DNA from: Mucilaginibacter lappiensis
GTDB lineage: Bacteria > Bacteroidota > Bacteroidia > Sphingobacteriales > Sphingobacteriaceae
Assembly: GCF_900155965.1 (NCBI RefSeq)
Contig: NZ_FTMG01000004.1
Location: forward strand, 186,001 to 250,000
Length of the DNA: 64,000 nucleotides
Direction of reading: 5' to 3'
The notes below the pieces were generated by a model that saw only the letters and a program-made list of their open reading frames with translations, had not been told where the DNA came from and made no database searches. Positions 51,369 to 61,204 of this stretch are shown here, piece by piece (the stretch's first letter is position 1; each line of letters begins with the position of its first letter). The translations under genes were made by a program, and so were the position numbers.

Positions 51369-53750
51369 CTATTCACTCCGTAAACTCTTTACAGGATTAG
51401 CAGTTGCCGCCATAACGGAGCGATAGCCTACTGTAATAGAGGCAATAATAAATGTAGACAGGATAGATGTCAGAAAGATACCCGGCCCAATGGTTATACG
51501 ATATTTAAAATCCTGTAAATAATTGTGCATAGCCCACCAGGCTAATGGTGCGGCAACTACAAAAGCGATGAGTAATAAATAAGTAAACTCTTTACCAAAC
51601 AACCATAATATGTGCATGGTATCCGCTCCTAATACCTTACGTACCCCTATTTCTTTGGTTTTGCGTACAGCCATAAACGATACCAGGCCATATAAACCTA
51701 GGCAACCTATCAATATGGCTATACCGGCAAATGCCTCAACTAGTTTTAGCTGTATATTATCCATTTCGTAAAACTTGCCAACGCTATCGTCAAGAAACTG
51801 GTAGGAATAAAGTTCTTCGGGGAAGGTTTCGTTCCATATTTTTTCAAATGCAGCTAATGAAGTTTTAGCGTTACGCATGTTTATTTTAACTGCCAATGTA
51901 GAATATGACCGGTAATCGGGCATGATACAAATGGCTGATATTTCGGTATGAAAGGAATAGTTATAAAAATCCTTTACTACACCTACAATGGGGGCCTTAA
52001 TTGTTTTACCATCTATGGCTAGCATTTTACCGATCACGTCCTGAGGTTTAAGATTAAGTTTTTTCACAAAGGTTTCATTTACCAAAAACTCATGGGTTGT
52101 ATCAGCTGGAAAAAAGTTTCGCCCGGCAACCAACTTCATCCCAAAGGTTGATAGAAAGTTTTCATCACCTTGTTTGGTATTGATACCCCAGTGCTCATCT
52201 TCGCCCCGATGATTGAAATTAACGTCGGTGCTGTTATTTGATTGAGCAGCAGGTGCCTTATAGCAATAAGATGATTTTTCAACACCCTGTACTTCATTGA
52301 TCCGATTACGTAAAGTACTCAGCTTAGCTTTATCCTGCTGCGGTATGGGCAGCAATACAACGGCATCTTTGTTAAAACCCAGGTCGGTAGTTTGGGAATA
52401 ATGTAATTGTGATACAATAATTATTGCCCCTATAATTAATACCTGTGAAATGGAAAATTGGGTAACTACCAGTATACGACGTAGCGAAAACCCGCCTACG
52501 TGCTTTTGTGAAAGCTTGCTCTTAAGTGCCAGTATAGGTTGAAAACGGGCCAGTACCAAACCCGGATATGATCCGGATAAAAACACAACCAACACACTTA
52601 TCAGCATAATAAATACCGAGAGCTGAAAAAGCTTAAAAGTCATTTGTGATTCAAACAAATTATTGATTGCTGGTAATGCAATAAATGACAAACCTATTGC
52701 TAGAATAACTGCAACAAAGGTAATTAAAGCAGTTTCGGCAATAAACTGCCAGAATAACTGGTGAGGAAGGCTACCCAAAACCTTTCGCACCCCTATCTCT
52801 TTGGCCCGGTTTAAGGCTTGAGCGGTAGCCAGGTTAACAAAGTTAACGCAGGCTGTAATAATCAGGAACAAGCCTATAAAAAATAAAGCCCATAAGTATT
52901 TTTTATCGGCATAACCATCCAGATCCGAATTAAAGTGGATATCTGAAAGTGGTTGTAATTTAAATTTCCATACCTGTAAATCGCGACCTGTGTAGTGTTT
53001 TTTAACAATAAGCGCCATAGCACTATTAGCACTTTCCATTGTGGTTGATGGCTTTAACAAAGTAAATACTTCACTCCCACTAAAAACGCCTCCCCAATTG
53101 TCCTCGCGCTTTTTACTACCAGTATATTCGTCCATGTTACCATAAGAAACATATACTTGTTGTTTACGATCTGTATTGGCGGGTAAATCTTTCAGCACAC
53201 CGGTAACGGTAAAATTAACCTTATTATCCACGCGGATAACTTTACCTATCGGATTATCATCACCAAAATATTTTCTAGCAATTTTTTCGGTTACTATAGC
53301 CTCACCAGGCTTTACCAGTACCGTTTTTTTATCACCTTTTAATAGCGGGAAATTTAAAATATCGAAATATTCCGGCTCCGTAAAGGCCACGCCATTATCT
53401 TCCTTAAATTTTTTCACCTGATTTCCTTGAGTGATAGTAATCAGATTATCGTGAAAGCTGATCACACGGGCTGTCTTCTCTGCCAGCGTAAAATCATTAC
53501 GAAAGGTTTTTCCTAAAGGTTGGGGTACCCCATGCGATCTGCCAATACCATCATCATGCCATTCAGTATATAGCCGGTAAACCCTATCTGAGTTTTTATG
53601 AAAATTATCAAAGCTGAGATGATAAGTAATGAGTGTAAAAATCAAAATACCGCAGGTAATGCCCAGTGCTAATCCTGCAACACTGATAAATGCGTAAGCC
53701 TTGTTGCGTTTTAAATTTCGCCAGGCTATTTTGATATAGTTTTTGATCAT
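51369..53750 (-). CDS. FtsX/MacB-type ABC transporter permease (array member 2, subtype B)
   Basis: This 793-residue, about 8-helix permease has the same two-module layout as its neighbour. It starts MIKNYIKIAWRNLKRNKAYA and has the coupling motifs AKEIGVRKVLGSLPHQLFWQ and RKTKEIGVRKVLGADTMHIL. Its first extracytoplasmic domain differs in sequence from subtype A (ITYHLSFDNFHKNSDRVYRL), whereas the coupling regions and the NPVKSLRSE tail are conserved. This is the expected pattern if the periplasmic domains choose different cargo while one ATPase is shared. It is closer to the proteins at 58613 and 61205 than to those at 48939 and 53799. Gaps to the neighbours are 60 and 48 bp. Confidence 0.9.
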   Translation of the reverse strand: MIKNYIKIAWRNLKRNKAYAFISVAGLALGITCGILIFTLITYHLSFDNFHKNSDRVYRLYTEWHDDGIGRSHGVPQPLGKTFRNDFTLAEKTARVISFHDNLITITQGNQVKKFKEDNGVAFTEPEYFDILNFPLLKGDKKTVLVKPGEAIVTEKIARKYFGDDNPIGKVIRVDNKVNFTVTGVLKDLPANTDRKQQVYVSYGNMDEYTGSKKREDNWGGVFSGSEVFTLLKPSTTMESANSAMALIVKKHYTGRDLQVWKFKLQPLSDIHFNSDLDGYADKKYLWALFFIGLFLIITACVNFVNLATAQALNRAKEIGVRKVLGSLPHQLFWQFIAETALITFVAVILAIGLSFIALPAINNLFESQMTFKLFQLSVFIMLISVLVVFLSGSYPGLVLARFQPILALKSKLSQKHVGGFSLRRILVVTQFSISQVLIIGAIIIVSQLHYSQTTDLGFNKDAVVLLPIPQQDKAKLSTLRNRINEVQGVEKSSYCYKAPAAQSNNSTDVNFNHRGEDEHWGINTKQGDENFLSTFGMKLVAGRNFFPADTTHEFLVNETFVKKLNLKPQDVIGKMLAIDGKTIKAPIVGVVKDFYNYSFHTEISAICIMPDYRSYSTLAVKINMRNAKTSLAAFEKIWNETFPEELYSYQFLDDSVGKFYEMDNIQLKLVEAFAGIAILIGCLGLYGLVSFMAVRKTKEIGVRKVLGADTMHILWLFGKEFTYLLLIAFVVAAPLAWWAMHNYLQDFKYRITIGPGIFLTSILSTFIIASITVGYRSVMAATANPVKSLRSE

Positions 53751-53798
53751 AATTAAATTCTAAATACCAATTTTAAAATACTAAACAATAAACTGTGG

Positions 53799-56189
53799 TT
53801 ACTCGCTACGCAAACTTTTTACCGGATTTGTTAATGCCGCTTTTATGGCCTGGAAACTGATAGTTATTAATGTAATTACAATAGCTGCTATTGCCGATAA
53901 TACGAATACAACCGGGCCAATAGTTATACGATAATCATATTTTTGCAACCAGTGTTGTGGAAAATAAAATGCTACCGGCGATGCGATAATACAGCTTATG
54001 CCTACCAATAAAATAAAGTCTTTTGACAGCAACAACCATACCTGGCTTACTGATGCGCCCAATACCTTACGTATGCCTATTTCCTTTGTTCGTTGTTCGG
54101 CAACGTATGCGGCTAATCCAAATAAACCAAGGCATGATATTAAAATGGCGAGGCCCGCAAATATTCCTGCCAGTTTACCAACCAATATTTCCAGATTAAA
54201 TTTATGATTATATTCTTCATCAACAAACTGGTATATGTACGGATAGGCTGGGTTATAGGAGTCAAATATTTTAGTAAGGTTTTTTATTGCATCCTGCGTA
54301 TTGGCATTAGGCAATAAACGGTACATAATATTATTGGCCACGTGACCATGACTAAAAATAGCTGGTTCAACCGGTGTAAACGGCGAGTCCATCAGGGCAT
54401 CTTTTACTACTCCAATAACGCGCACAGGTACAGTGTTACCATTCCAGGTTACTAGCTGATTTATTGGATTTTTCAAACCAATTCTTTTTACGGCGGCTTC
54501 ATTAAGTATAACACTGGTGGAGTCGGCTGTCCAGCTGTGGGTAAAATCACGGCCTTCTTTAAGTGTCATTCCCAGGGTTTTAAAATAATCGTCAGATACA
54601 AAAACGGCAGCAATGTTCACCGCTTCATCACTGGCGCTTTTGCCCGGCCATTTATCAAGAGACATATGGCTGTATATATTGGTAACCGGGCTGGAAGCCG
54701 CAGCAACGCTTTCTATATACCCACTAGCTAGCAAATCGTTTTTTAAAGCATCATATTTCGTATTCAGATCCCCGCTCATATCGGTCATCATTAACCTGGC
54801 TGCATTATAACCCGTTGGCCTGTCTTTGGCATGTTGTATCTGTTGGTATACAATGATTGTACTAATGATTAAAGCAATAGAACAACTAAACTGTGTTACT
54901 ACCAATATTTTACGAGGTAAAGATGCCGATTTACCTTCTTTAATGGAGCCTTTTAAAACCTTCACCGGGTTAAATGATGATAGGTAAAATGCGGGCCGAC
55001 TCCCAGCCAATAAACCAGTTAGCAGCACATAAATTAACATGATGCCCCAAAATATTGAATTGGTGTATGGTATACTGATGGCGCTGTCAACCAGCGAATT
55101 GAAATATGGCAAAGCAAGCTGTACAAATAATATCGAAAATAAAAAGGCGATAAAAGTAATTAGCATAGATTCGGCCAAGAACTGAGTGATCAGGTCACTG
55201 CGCTGAGAGCCGATCGCTTTTCGTACCCCAACCTCTCTGGCTCTGCGTTCAGAACGAGCGGTTGAAAGGTTCATGAAATTGATGCAGGCAATAAGTAATA
55301 CCAATATACCAATGATGCTAAACATCCGAACGTAATCAATAAAACCGCCAACCGCCTTGCCATTTTTAAAATCAGAATAAAGATGCCAATCTTTTAAAGG
55401 ATGTAAAATCACTTCTGGTTTTCCCGGTCTCATTTGCGGACTATGTTCATATACCAGATTCTTAATTTTAGGCGCAATTTGTTCAACAGTTACACCTGGC
55501 TGTAACTCTACGAAAGCATTGAATGAATTATTTGTCCATGTGGTACGGGCGCTTTTCATCCAGCTTTCTGTTTGTTCTTTAAAGCTAAATGGAGTTAGAA
55601 AAGTGAACTGTTTGGTAGCGTTTTTAGGAATATCCTTTATTACACCTGTTACTTTTAAGTTCTGCTGATTATCAATACGGATGAATTTATTTATCGGATC
55701 GGCATTACCGAATAAGGCTTTAGCGGTCGACTCATTTAAAACAATAGAATAAGGATCGGTTAAAGCATCTTTAGCACTACCTTTAACAAAAGGATATTGA
55801 AATATCTTTAAAAAATCAGGAGCCGCTGCACCCCCGTTTAAATAAAGCTTTTTATCACCAACCACTAATGAATGCCACTGCCATCCTACCCAGTCTGTTT
55901 CGGCAGCGTACTTTATTCCGGGTATCTCTTTTCGCATAACATCAACCAATGGAATAGCCATAGCGGTTTGCGTATGTTCGCCATCGTGCTGAGTAGTAAA
56001 GTTTAATTCAACCTGGTATAACTGTTTATAATTGGGCAAAAATTTATCAAACGAGTATTCATTCACTACCCACAACCCAATGATGAGCGCAACAGCCATA
56101 CCGGCTGCTAATCCCAATATGTTAATGGCGCTGTAAACTTTATTGTTGACGATATTACGCCATGCAATTTTCAAATAGTTCTTGATCAT
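53799..56189 (-). CDS. FtsX/MacB-type ABC transporter permease (array member 3, subtype A)
   Basis: This 796-residue permease is a close paralogue of array member 1, with nearly the same N-terminus (MIKNYLKIAWRNIVNNKVYS) and the central segment RKILVVTQFSCSIALIIST. The periplasmic parts differ more (for instance the WHSLVVGDKKLYLNGG region). It appears to be a recent tandem copy that has been separated by the insertion or retention of a subtype B gene. The coupling helices REVGVRKAIGSQ and RTKEIGIRKVLGA and the NPVKSLRSE tail are intact. It starts 45 bp after its upstream neighbour, a gap that contains a copy of the dispersed repeat family 2 at 56206. Confidence 0.9.
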   Translation of the reverse strand: MIKNYLKIAWRNIVNNKVYSAINILGLAAGMAVALIIGLWVVNEYSFDKFLPNYKQLYQVELNFTTQHDGEHTQTAMAIPLVDVMRKEIPGIKYAAETDWVGWQWHSLVVGDKKLYLNGGAAAPDFLKIFQYPFVKGSAKDALTDPYSIVLNESTAKALFGNADPINKFIRIDNQQNLKVTGVIKDIPKNATKQFTFLTPFSFKEQTESWMKSARTTWTNNSFNAFVELQPGVTVEQIAPKIKNLVYEHSPQMRPGKPEVILHPLKDWHLYSDFKNGKAVGGFIDYVRMFSIIGILVLLIACINFMNLSTARSERRAREVGVRKAIGSQRSDLITQFLAESMLITFIAFLFSILFVQLALPYFNSLVDSAISIPYTNSIFWGIMLIYVLLTGLLAGSRPAFYLSSFNPVKVLKGSIKEGKSASLPRKILVVTQFSCSIALIISTIIVYQQIQHAKDRPTGYNAARLMMTDMSGDLNTKYDALKNDLLASGYIESVAAASSPVTNIYSHMSLDKWPGKSASDEAVNIAAVFVSDDYFKTLGMTLKEGRDFTHSWTADSTSVILNEAAVKRIGLKNPINQLVTWNGNTVPVRVIGVVKDALMDSPFTPVEPAIFSHGHVANNIMYRLLPNANTQDAIKNLTKIFDSYNPAYPYIYQFVDEEYNHKFNLEILVGKLAGIFAGLAILISCLGLFGLAAYVAEQRTKEIGIRKVLGASVSQVWLLLSKDFILLVGISCIIASPVAFYFPQHWLQKYDYRITIGPVVFVLSAIAAIVITLITISFQAIKAALTNPVKSLRSE

Positions 56190-56205
56190 GATATTTTAAA
56201 ACTTT

Positions 56206-56233
56206 AAATCCGAAATTGAACATTCGAAATCCG
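56206..56233 (-). repeat. 28-bp dispersed repeat, family 2 (copy 2)
   Basis: Reverse-complement match (24 of 28) to 13644-13671. It fills most of the 45-bp gap between two permease genes. Confidence 0.5.
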
Positions 56234-56234
56234 T

Positions 56235-58589
56235 TTATTCGTTCCTTAAACTGTTCACTGGATTAGATAAAGCAGCTTTTACAGCCTGAAAACTGACTGT
56301 TGCCAGCGCTATCAACATGGCCAGTATGCCGGCAGCCGCAAAAACCATCCAGTTTATAGTTATCCGGTATTGATAATTCTGTAACCAGTTGTTCAACGCC
56401 CACCAGGCAACCGGGAAAGCGATAAGGCAGGAAATTCCTACAAGTTTTAAGAAATCTTTTGACAGCAGACCTGTTAAACCGGCAACAGAAGCCCCAAGTA
56501 CTTTTCTGATGCCAATTTCTTTGATCCGCCGCTCAGCTGTGTATGCCGCCAATCCAAATAAACCAAGGCACGAGATAAGGATAGCCAGTGACGCAAATAC
56601 GCCTGCCAGTTTACCTGTTAAAGCTTCCGTTTTAAATATTTGGTCAAAATCATCATCCATGAATTTATATTCAAAAGGATAACCAGGATTATTGGCTTTA
56701 ACGATAGCGCCAATTTTTACCAGTGCATCCTGCAAATTCACATTTCTTTTGATATGAATACTTAACACATCTGTTCCGGTTGGATTGTTATATAGTACAA
56801 GCGGAGCGCTTACTGCGTACATATCGTTGTAAAGGAAATCTTTAACTATACCAGCTATCTCATAGCTTTTGTTACCAACATTTCTGATAATTGCTCCTAC
56901 ATGCCCTTGTTTGCCCATTTGTTTGGCAAGCGCCTCATTAATAATCACGCTATTGCTATCCAAAGATGAATTAGGATAAAAATCTCTGCCGGATGCCAGT
57001 TTCATCCCCATAGTCCGTACAAATTGAGAACTTACATTTTCAAAGGAAATCAGCGGATTTTGTGCTGGCTGTTTCCCCTCCCATGAGTAATTATCGGTAT
57101 TTTTCCATATCTGCAAGACCGGAAAATCGCTTAATGAGGCATCCTCAACCACACCACTTTGTTTAAGTTGCTGATAAATGCTTTCAAAATGTGCTGAAAG
57201 TTTACCTTGTGTGCTTACATAAATCAGGTCATTCTTATTGTAACCCAAGTCCCTGTTTTTTACGTGCTGTATTTGCTGGTAAATAATGATGGTACCAACA
57301 ATGAGTATGATAGAAATAGAAAACTGAATAACCACCAATCCTTCTCTGATAAAACCTGCACCAGTTGGTAATTTCATACTCTTTAGTACCGCGATAGGGT
57401 TAAACGATGAAAGATAAAACGCAGGGTAACTGCCTGCCAGTAGACCAGTAACAACGCCAATAGATACTAAATAAGTAAGATGAAGTGGCTCAGAAATATT
57501 AATAGACAACTCTTTTTGAACCAGATTATTAAATGATGGCAGTATAATATACATAAACCCAATAGCTATAAATACTGCTATAAAAGACATCACAATGGCC
57601 TCACCAATAAATTGAGCTATCAACTTGCCTTTACCCGCACCCATCACTTTACGTACACCAACCTCCTTGGCCCGTTTCTCTGACCGGGCGGTTGAAAGGT
57701 TCATGAAGTTAATGCAGGCTATAATAAGAATTATAAAAGCGATGATGGAGAATAAACGTACATACTCAATGCGCCCGCCGTCCATTTTTCCATTAACAAA
57801 ATTATCATGCAGGTTCCAGTCGTTCATGCCAAAAAGAAAGCATTCTGTTTTGGTGCCGTTATTTTTGCTGGCTAAATAATGTTGTAATTTTTTATTAACC
57901 CCGTTAACATTAGCTGATGATACCAATTCAACATAGGTAAGTGTCCAATTGGCACTCCATTCCATCATCCAGGGCATTTTGTGGTCAATATTGGCTAATG
58001 GAGCCAGCCACTGAAACTTAAATGTTGAATTCTTAGGCAGATCAGTAAAAACCCCGGTTACTGTATAGTCTTGTTCGTTATTTATTTTTAACGTTTTGCC
58101 TACCGGATCTGAATCACCAAAAAACTTTCTGGCCATGGTAGCATTAATAACAACCGAATGTAATTCAGTAAATGCGTTGGTGATATCTCCATGAACAAAT
58201 GGCATTTTCAGCATTGAAAATATTTCGGGATCCGCGTAGCTCCCCTCTTCATTAATCGTCTTTTCGCCCAATGAAAACAATAAATTATTGGTGCCACCTG
58301 TACGGGCAATATTCTTTATCTCGGGTATTTCGGCTTTGATTGCTTTGGCCATCGGGCCTGGTGTTGCATGAAAGGTGGACATTTTACCTTCGTATGTTTG
58401 GTTTTCATAAATGGTATACAGGTTATCCCGCTTCTCAAAATTATGATTGAAGGTCAATTCGTCTTGTACCCATAAAAATATGAGCGAAGCGCAGGCTATA
58501 CCTGTAGCTAAACCGGCAATATTTAAAAAGCTGTAAGCGCGGTTTTTGAGCAGGCTACGAAGGGTGGTTTTAAAATAGTTACCTATCAT
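56235..58589 (-). CDS. FtsX/MacB-type ABC transporter permease (array member 4, subtype C)
   Basis: This 784-residue permease has an opening unlike the rest (MIGNYFKTTLRSLLKNRAYS) and a more polar first periplasmic domain (QDELTFNHNFEKRDNLYTIY). The coupling motifs AKEVGVRKVMGAGKGKLIAQ and RIKEIGIRKVLGASVAGLTG and the tail NPVNSLRNE place it in the same superfamily. It forms a third sequence type within the operon. The gap to the upstream neighbour is 23 bp. There is no sign of frameshift or truncation. It has the same two-module, 8-helix layout, with about 200-residue periplasmic domains after helices 1 and 5. Confidence 0.9.
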   Translation of the reverse strand: MIGNYFKTTLRSLLKNRAYSFLNIAGLATGIACASLIFLWVQDELTFNHNFEKRDNLYTIYENQTYEGKMSTFHATPGPMAKAIKAEIPEIKNIARTGGTNNLLFSLGEKTINEEGSYADPEIFSMLKMPFVHGDITNAFTELHSVVINATMARKFFGDSDPVGKTLKINNEQDYTVTGVFTDLPKNSTFKFQWLAPLANIDHKMPWMMEWSANWTLTYVELVSSANVNGVNKKLQHYLASKNNGTKTECFLFGMNDWNLHDNFVNGKMDGGRIEYVRLFSIIAFIILIIACINFMNLSTARSEKRAKEVGVRKVMGAGKGKLIAQFIGEAIVMSFIAVFIAIGFMYIILPSFNNLVQKELSINISEPLHLTYLVSIGVVTGLLAGSYPAFYLSSFNPIAVLKSMKLPTGAGFIREGLVVIQFSISIILIVGTIIIYQQIQHVKNRDLGYNKNDLIYVSTQGKLSAHFESIYQQLKQSGVVEDASLSDFPVLQIWKNTDNYSWEGKQPAQNPLISFENVSSQFVRTMGMKLASGRDFYPNSSLDSNSVIINEALAKQMGKQGHVGAIIRNVGNKSYEIAGIVKDFLYNDMYAVSAPLVLYNNPTGTDVLSIHIKRNVNLQDALVKIGAIVKANNPGYPFEYKFMDDDFDQIFKTEALTGKLAGVFASLAILISCLGLFGLAAYTAERRIKEIGIRKVLGASVAGLTGLLSKDFLKLVGISCLIAFPVAWWALNNWLQNYQYRITINWMVFAAAGILAMLIALATVSFQAVKAALSNPVNSLRNE

Positions 58590-58612
58590 TGTAATAGTTT
58601 TAAGTTTTATGA

Positions 58613-61030
58613 TTATTCGTTCCTTAAACTTTTAACAGGATTTACCAACGCCGCCTTTAATGCCTTGTATCCTACGGTGATCCATGCGATAAGAACCGAA
58701 GATATAATAGCCAGTGCAAATACCCAGACACTTAATGATATCCGGTAAGCAAAGTTTTGCAACCAGCCGGTCATCAGGTACCAGGCTGTTGGCATAGCAA
58801 TAACAAATGAAATGGCTATCAGCACCATAAATTCCTTGGAAAACAAATAAATAATACTGCTTACCGATGCCCCCAATACTTTACGGATACCAACCTCTTT
58901 GGTACGCTGTACCGCCATAAATGATACCAGGCCATATAAACCCAGACAAGATATAAAAATGGCTATACCGGCAAATATTTTGTAAACCAGCGCCATCTGA
59001 TTTTCCTGCTTATAAAAGTCAGCAATATTTTGATCCAGGAAATATCCGTTATATGCGTATTCGGGATAAGTTGTCTCCCACGTTTTTTGTAATTGCGCAA
59101 CTGTTCTATTCAGATTTGTTGTTTTGATCTTAATGGCTACCTGCGATTCATAAGTTTTCTGGGCCGATATAACAATAGGTTTTACGGTTTCGCGAAGAGA
59201 ATTAGTTTTAAAATCTTTAACCACACCGCTAATGGGCAAAAGAGGCCCTTTTCCTAAGCGTACAGTTTTACCTATAGCTTCCATGGCGTTTTGAATACCA
59301 AGCTTGTGAATAAAGGTTTCATTAACTACTACCTGCCTTGCGGTATCACTTACGTCATATTCCTTACCCGCAGCAAAACGTAATTCATAAGTTTTGAAAT
59401 AGTCGGCATCGCCATATTTTAAAAATGTGCTAAAGCCTGGGTCTTTAATGGAATGATTAAAATAAAAATTAGTGGCCGAATTATTTTCAGATGATGGAGC
59501 ATCTGATGAAAAACTTACCGATTGTACTTGTGCATTTTGCAATAACTGTTGTTTAAAGGAATCCATCCTGCGTAGGCTCAGACTATCTGTATAGCCTGGT
59601 ATAACCAATACAGCGTTTTTATTAAAACCAAGATCGGCTTTGTTTACAAAATCCATCTGGCTTACCGCTACAATGGTGCCTATAATAAGCAATTGAGAAA
59701 TGGCAAACTGCCCTACTACCAGGGCCCTGCGTAAAGGAATACCACCGATGGATGCCGCAGTGATCTTGTTTTTCAAAGCCAACACCGGTTTAAAGCCTGA
59801 TACGATTAAAGCCGGGTATATACCTGACAGCAGGATCACACCAATCATTACTATTACCGAAAATACAATGTTATCGATGGTAAACAATCCAACACTCTCA
59901 GGTACGCTGGCTATATGCTTTAGATAAGGCATAGCCAGTTTTGCTACAATGAGCGCCAACAAGACCGATCCAATTACAATTAAAGTGGTTTCTCCTATAA
60001 TTTGTATAATTAGTTGTTTCCTGGTGCTTCCCAATACCTTACGGATACCTACTTCTTTTGATCGACCTACTGATTGTGCAGTAGATAGATTTATAAAGTT
60101 AATGGAGGCCATAATGATAATCAATACTGCAATAAATGATAATGTACGTAAGGTGGCTATACTCATGATATGATCGCCAGTAGTATTACCAAAACGCGTA
60201 TCAAAATGTAACATCGATAATGGTTGTGCGAAAATAAGCTTGTGTTTGGTACCAGTTTCATAATGCTTTTTGGTAAAAGATATGAGCTGGTTGTCTATGT
60301 TATTTAGGGAGGTATTAGGAAATAACATAAATACCTGGTGGTTACTGCTGATAGAACCCCAGTCATTATCATAGCCATAATCTTTTGGATATTGTTTCCA
60401 GGTGATGTAAGACACCATTATTTTAAATGGGAAATCTGTATTATCCGGTTGATCTTCGGTAACACCTGCTATTTTAAGGTCAATCAGATTGTCCAATTTC
60501 AGGGTTTTACCTATGATGTTAGTCCAATTGCCAAAATATTTAACAGCCGTACTTTTGCTGATAACTACCGTATTGGGTTCGGTTAAAACAGAGGGGGCGC
60601 CGGCAATCCATTTAAAACTGAAAATATCAAAAAACTGAGGCTCGATAAACGTTACCCCAATGCTTTCTGTGAATTTTTTATCTCCACTACGTTTACCTGA
60701 GCTTATATCTGGTACAGTAATCTGGCTACCATAGCTGGTGTTTAATGCAGCTACCTTTGCCTGCGGAAAATCAACCCGTAAAGCATCTGTGGCTGGAGCG
60801 GGCAATCCCGGAGTGTATCTAAATCCATCTTCGTGAATTTGTTTAATTACAATATGGTAAATGTTTTTAAAATTGGGTTGGCTCGTATCAAAACTCATCT
60901 CATAGCGGATGATAATGAATATCAGCAAACAGGCAGAAACGCCTAAAGTTAACCCCGCTATATTAATAGCCGAGTACCCTTTATGACGAATTATGTTTCT
61001 CCAGGCTATTTTAAAATAGTTTTTCAGCAT
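58613..61030 (-). CDS. FtsX/MacB-type ABC transporter permease (array member 5, subtype B; first gene of the operon)
   Basis: This is an 805-residue permease, the longest complete member. It begins MLKNYFKIAWRNIIRHKGYS; the first periplasmic domain (IKQIHEDGFRYTPGLPAPAT) and the second (ENNSATNFYFNHSIKDPG) are subtype B. The coupling motifs SKEVGIRKVLGSTRKQL and RTKEVGIRKVLGASVSSI are intact, and the tail is NPVKSLRNE. It is the promoter-proximal gene of a five-permease transcript. Upstream, at 61031-61204, are the shared 16-bp motif and the TTTGGTAT box also seen ahead of the ATPase-tolC operon, so both operons are probably switched on together. Confidence 0.9.
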   Translation of the reverse strand: MLKNYFKIAWRNIIRHKGYSAINIAGLTLGVSACLLIFIIIRYEMSFDTSQPNFKNIYHIVIKQIHEDGFRYTPGLPAPATDALRVDFPQAKVAALNTSYGSQITVPDISSGKRSGDKKFTESIGVTFIEPQFFDIFSFKWIAGAPSVLTEPNTVVISKSTAVKYFGNWTNIIGKTLKLDNLIDLKIAGVTEDQPDNTDFPFKIMVSYITWKQYPKDYGYDNDWGSISSNHQVFMLFPNTSLNNIDNQLISFTKKHYETGTKHKLIFAQPLSMLHFDTRFGNTTGDHIMSIATLRTLSFIAVLIIIMASINFINLSTAQSVGRSKEVGIRKVLGSTRKQLIIQIIGETTLIVIGSVLLALIVAKLAMPYLKHIASVPESVGLFTIDNIVFSVIVMIGVILLSGIYPALIVSGFKPVLALKNKITAASIGGIPLRRALVVGQFAISQLLIIGTIVAVSQMDFVNKADLGFNKNAVLVIPGYTDSLSLRRMDSFKQQLLQNAQVQSVSFSSDAPSSENNSATNFYFNHSIKDPGFSTFLKYGDADYFKTYELRFAAGKEYDVSDTARQVVVNETFIHKLGIQNAMEAIGKTVRLGKGPLLPISGVVKDFKTNSLRETVKPIVISAQKTYESQVAIKIKTTNLNRTVAQLQKTWETTYPEYAYNGYFLDQNIADFYKQENQMALVYKIFAGIAIFISCLGLYGLVSFMAVQRTKEVGIRKVLGASVSSIIYLFSKEFMVLIAISFVIAMPTAWYLMTGWLQNFAYRISLSVWVFALAIISSVLIAWITVGYKALKAALVNPVKSLRNE

Positions 61031-61204
61031 TTTTTGTAGTTTAATCTATATTAATGATTAAAACATATACCAAAATACTAAATATCTGATTGTTAGTAAG
61101 TTAAATATTGATTTAAGAACAAAGTGTACGTAAGTGTAACAACACGTGTACGGTTATGATACAGTGTTACTTAGGTAAGTTATCATAACACTTTTCAATA
61201 TATC
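61031..61204 (-). promoter_or_regulatory. Regulatory region of the five-permease operon
   Basis: TGTATCATAACCGTAC (61163-61148) is followed 73 nt downstream by TTTGGTAT (61074-61067), 37 bp before the start codon. The surroundings contain further GTTAC/GTAC repeats (GTTACACTTACGTACAC). The spacing matches the ATPase-tolC region to within 1 nt. A sigma-54-type promoter with an upstream activator site is a possible reading, but the -12 part is a poor match. Confidence 0.5.

Noticed and set aside
61067..61074. Sigma-54 promoter ahead of the permease operon
   Set aside because: The TTTGGTAT part resembles a -24 element, but the -12 GC is missing at the right spacing in both copies, so I list it only as a shared box and not as a sigma-54 promoter.
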